Assembly (NCBI GenBank): GCA_948919095.1
Contig: CAQYCU010000004.1
Location: 1-54,504, forward strand
Length of the DNA stretch: 54,504 nt
Direction of reading: 5' to 3'
Origin: an uncultured Clostridia bacterium
GTDB taxonomy: Bacteria > Bacillota > Clostridia > TANB77 > CAG-508
Shown: in pieces, positions 53,249 through 54,504 of the stretch
Position numbering within the stretch: the first letter of the stretch is position 1
How the letters are laid out: the number at the start of each line of letters is the position of its first letter
The notes under the pieces: generated by a model
What the model was told of the DNA's origin: nothing
What the model saw: only the letters and a program-made list of their open reading frames with translations
The model's database searches: none
Translations under genes and position numbers: made by a program

Positions 53249-54499
53249 TTACACTGCTTTTCCATACCAAATATTTTTTAATTCACAATATAATTCGTCT
53301 CTAGCTCCTGCTAATGTTGGAATTGATACTCCTTTTGTTCCAAATAATTTTTTATTTGCTTTCTTTTTTATCCTTTTTTCTAATGCTTCAATTTTTTTAT
53401 TTCTTTTTTCTTGTGTTGATATATCTATTATCTTTTGATAAATATTTCCACCATTTTGTGTGAATGCTCTTAATTGGCTCATCTCATCTATTCCTTCTTC
53501 ACACCATACTTTTGCATCTGTACTCATTCTTTCTGATAGTGTATGATGTACTTGACCCTCTTGGCAACATCCCGTTAATTTATCTTTATATTTATCATGT
53601 GCTTCTATTCCAGACCATTGATTCATTAAGTATGTTTTTGTATTTTCTATTTTCTTTAATCTATTATTTAATCTTTTTGTATTTCTTCCTAATTGTTCAT
53701 CTTCTTTAATTTCTTTTTTTATCTTCTTTATTGCTTCTTTCATTATATTTTCTGTGCTTATTGGATCATATTGGTCTATTGCTTCTTGTAATTTGCTTTT
53801 CAAATATTCATCATAATTTAAGTGATTTATATATTTTTCTAAATGAAATAAATCTAATACAAATACTGCTTTATCTATCCATTCAACTCCCGCCTTGATA
53901 TATGATGCTCCATCTCCCATTATAAAAATATTTTCTATTTCATCTTTCTTGTATGTGCAATCTATGTAATATGTTACATCTTCCCATAATTTTTGATTAT
54001 CTTTATATAGCCCTGAAAATGTAAATTTATCGACTAATTCTTTTCTTACTTGTTTTACTTCATCTATTCTATCTGGCTTTGTTAAAGTTCTTTTTCGTGT
54101 GTATATGGTTACTATTTTTGATATCGTACAACCTTTTTTATTTCTTTCTTTTATGTGGTCTTCATCTACTTGAATGTAAATGTATTTTGCCTTGATTTTA
54201 TCTTCTTCTTTTCGTTCTTCAATTTTCATATCCCACTCGTTTTTTCTTACATTTCTCATTACTGTTGTTGCACTTATTTCAAGTCCTGGCACTACCATTT
54301 TCCCTGATTTATTATATGATTGGTTATTTGCTCTTTCAATTACCTCTGATTTCACTTTTTTGTCTATTCTTTCACATTTATCTATTCCAAGCACTGCATC
54401 TGCTAAATAAACATATTCTCCTGTTTCTTTATCTTGATAATATCTTGGGTCTATGTCAAGTTTTTGGACACTTTTTTTGAGAATTTTTTTATATTTTTG
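53249..54499 (-). CDS. ISLre2-type transposase, 5' end incomplete
   Basis: The homologous frame is open from a stop at 54500-54502 to 53249. It matches UPF0236/ISLre2 transposases: YYQDKETGEYVYLADAVLG, YIYIQVDEDHI, IMGDGASYIKAG, VLDLFHLEKYI, WSGIEAHDKYK...GCCQEGQVHHTLSERM. The only start after that stop is a GTG at 54394, inside the conserved region, and the usual N-terminal 60-80 residues are not in frame, so the copy is truncated or disrupted near the window edge. No terminal inverted repeats were identified. Confidence 0.8.
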   Translation of the reverse strand, partial: QKYKKILKKSVQKLDIDPRYYQDKETGEYVYLADAVLGIDKCERIDKKVKSEVIERANNQSYNKSGKMVVPGLEISATTVMRNVRKNEWDMKIEERKEEDKIKAKYIYIQVDEDHIKERNKKGCTISKIVTIYTRKRTLTKPDRIDEVKQVRKELVDKFTFSGLYKDNQKLWEDVTYYIDCTYKKDEIENIFIMGDGASYIKAGVEWIDKAVFVLDLFHLEKYINHLNYDEYLKSKLQEAIDQYDPISTENIMKEAIKKIKKEIKEDEQLGRNTKRLNNRLKKIENTKTYLMNQWSGIEAHDKYKDKLTGCCQEGQVHHTLSERMSTDAKVWCEEGIDEMSQLRAFTQNGGNIYQKIIDISTQEKRNKKIEALEKRIKKKANKKLFGTKGVSIPTLAGARDELYCELKNIWYGKAV

Positions 54500-54504
54500 T
54501 TAGT

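Noticed and set aside
1..54504. CRISPR array
   Set aside because: No regularly spaced direct repeats with unique spacers were seen; the repeats found are few, dispersed and unequal.

Overview
The window looks like a chromosomal piece of a very AT-rich, spore-forming Clostridia-type Firmicute, probably an uncultivated gut lineage. The evidence is Spo0A, a SpoIVFB-type M50 protease beside an M23 protein, MurT/GatD, a long RelA, several sortases, a gap-pgk-tpi-gpmI-eno operon, and RBSs close to AAAGGAG. Most chromosomal genes are on the minus strand.

The main result is a decoding anomaly. In every gene I could follow, an in-frame CGG is never used as an ordinary triplet. It is always followed by a +1 shift, as if CGGN (N = A, C or T seen) were one four-base codon. 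I found 23 such sites in eight genes: relA (2), mtaB (1), a beta-CASP metallo-beta-lactamase gene (11), the tyrosine integrase (3), an excisionase-like gene (3), an XRE regulator (1), a DUF4160 gene (1) and a small hypothetical gene (1). Reading CGGN as one residue restores full-length, motif-perfect proteins, and in each gene the length minus the number of sites is divisible by three. The residue is best assigned as glycine: it completes VGFP-G-E in MtaB, HxH-G-DH in the metallo-hydrolase, NGE-G-S and NA-G-I in the integrase, and LT-G-F in Xis. CGG in the other two frames (xxC GGN, xCG GNN) is read normally, and CGA, CGT, CGC and AGG occur as normal triplets. No decoding tRNA is visible in the window.

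Layout. 1-714: 3'-truncated prepilin-like gene. 1292-1735: dtd. 2014-20404: mobile DNA in tRNA-Gln(TTG). Three copies of a 12-bp core taken from the tRNA 3' end (2014, 2856, 20393) delimit a ~0.8 kb segment with a DUF4160 pair and a ~17.5 kb element. The element carries integrase, Xis, an XRE repressor with divergent promoter, a D5-like helicase, two degenerate DnaQ-like paralogues, DUF4314, the metallo-hydrolase, a class B sortase with its TPKTG substrate, long direct repeats and an origin-like hairpin. 20394-23863: tRNA-Gln, tRNA-His, a sortase, a HIT protein, mtaB, a GNAT remnant and tRNA-Gln(CTG). 23994-30744: glycolytic cluster with an embedded YezG-type immunity gene. 31094-37731: radical SAM protein, thioesterase, gatD, a Cys-rich protein, a pilin-like gene and murT. 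37756-43841: relA, recJ, a pilin-like gene and the M50 protease. 43867-48075: M23 protein, ftsZ, small membrane proteins and spo0A. 48334-52958: feoB, rimO and a CapA-like protein. 53249-end: ISLre2-type transposase.

RelA and MtaB are housekeeping proteins, so the CGGN decoding must be constitutive in this host. The mobile element uses it much more densely, and its integration and regulatory genes (int, xis, one regulator) all depend on it.
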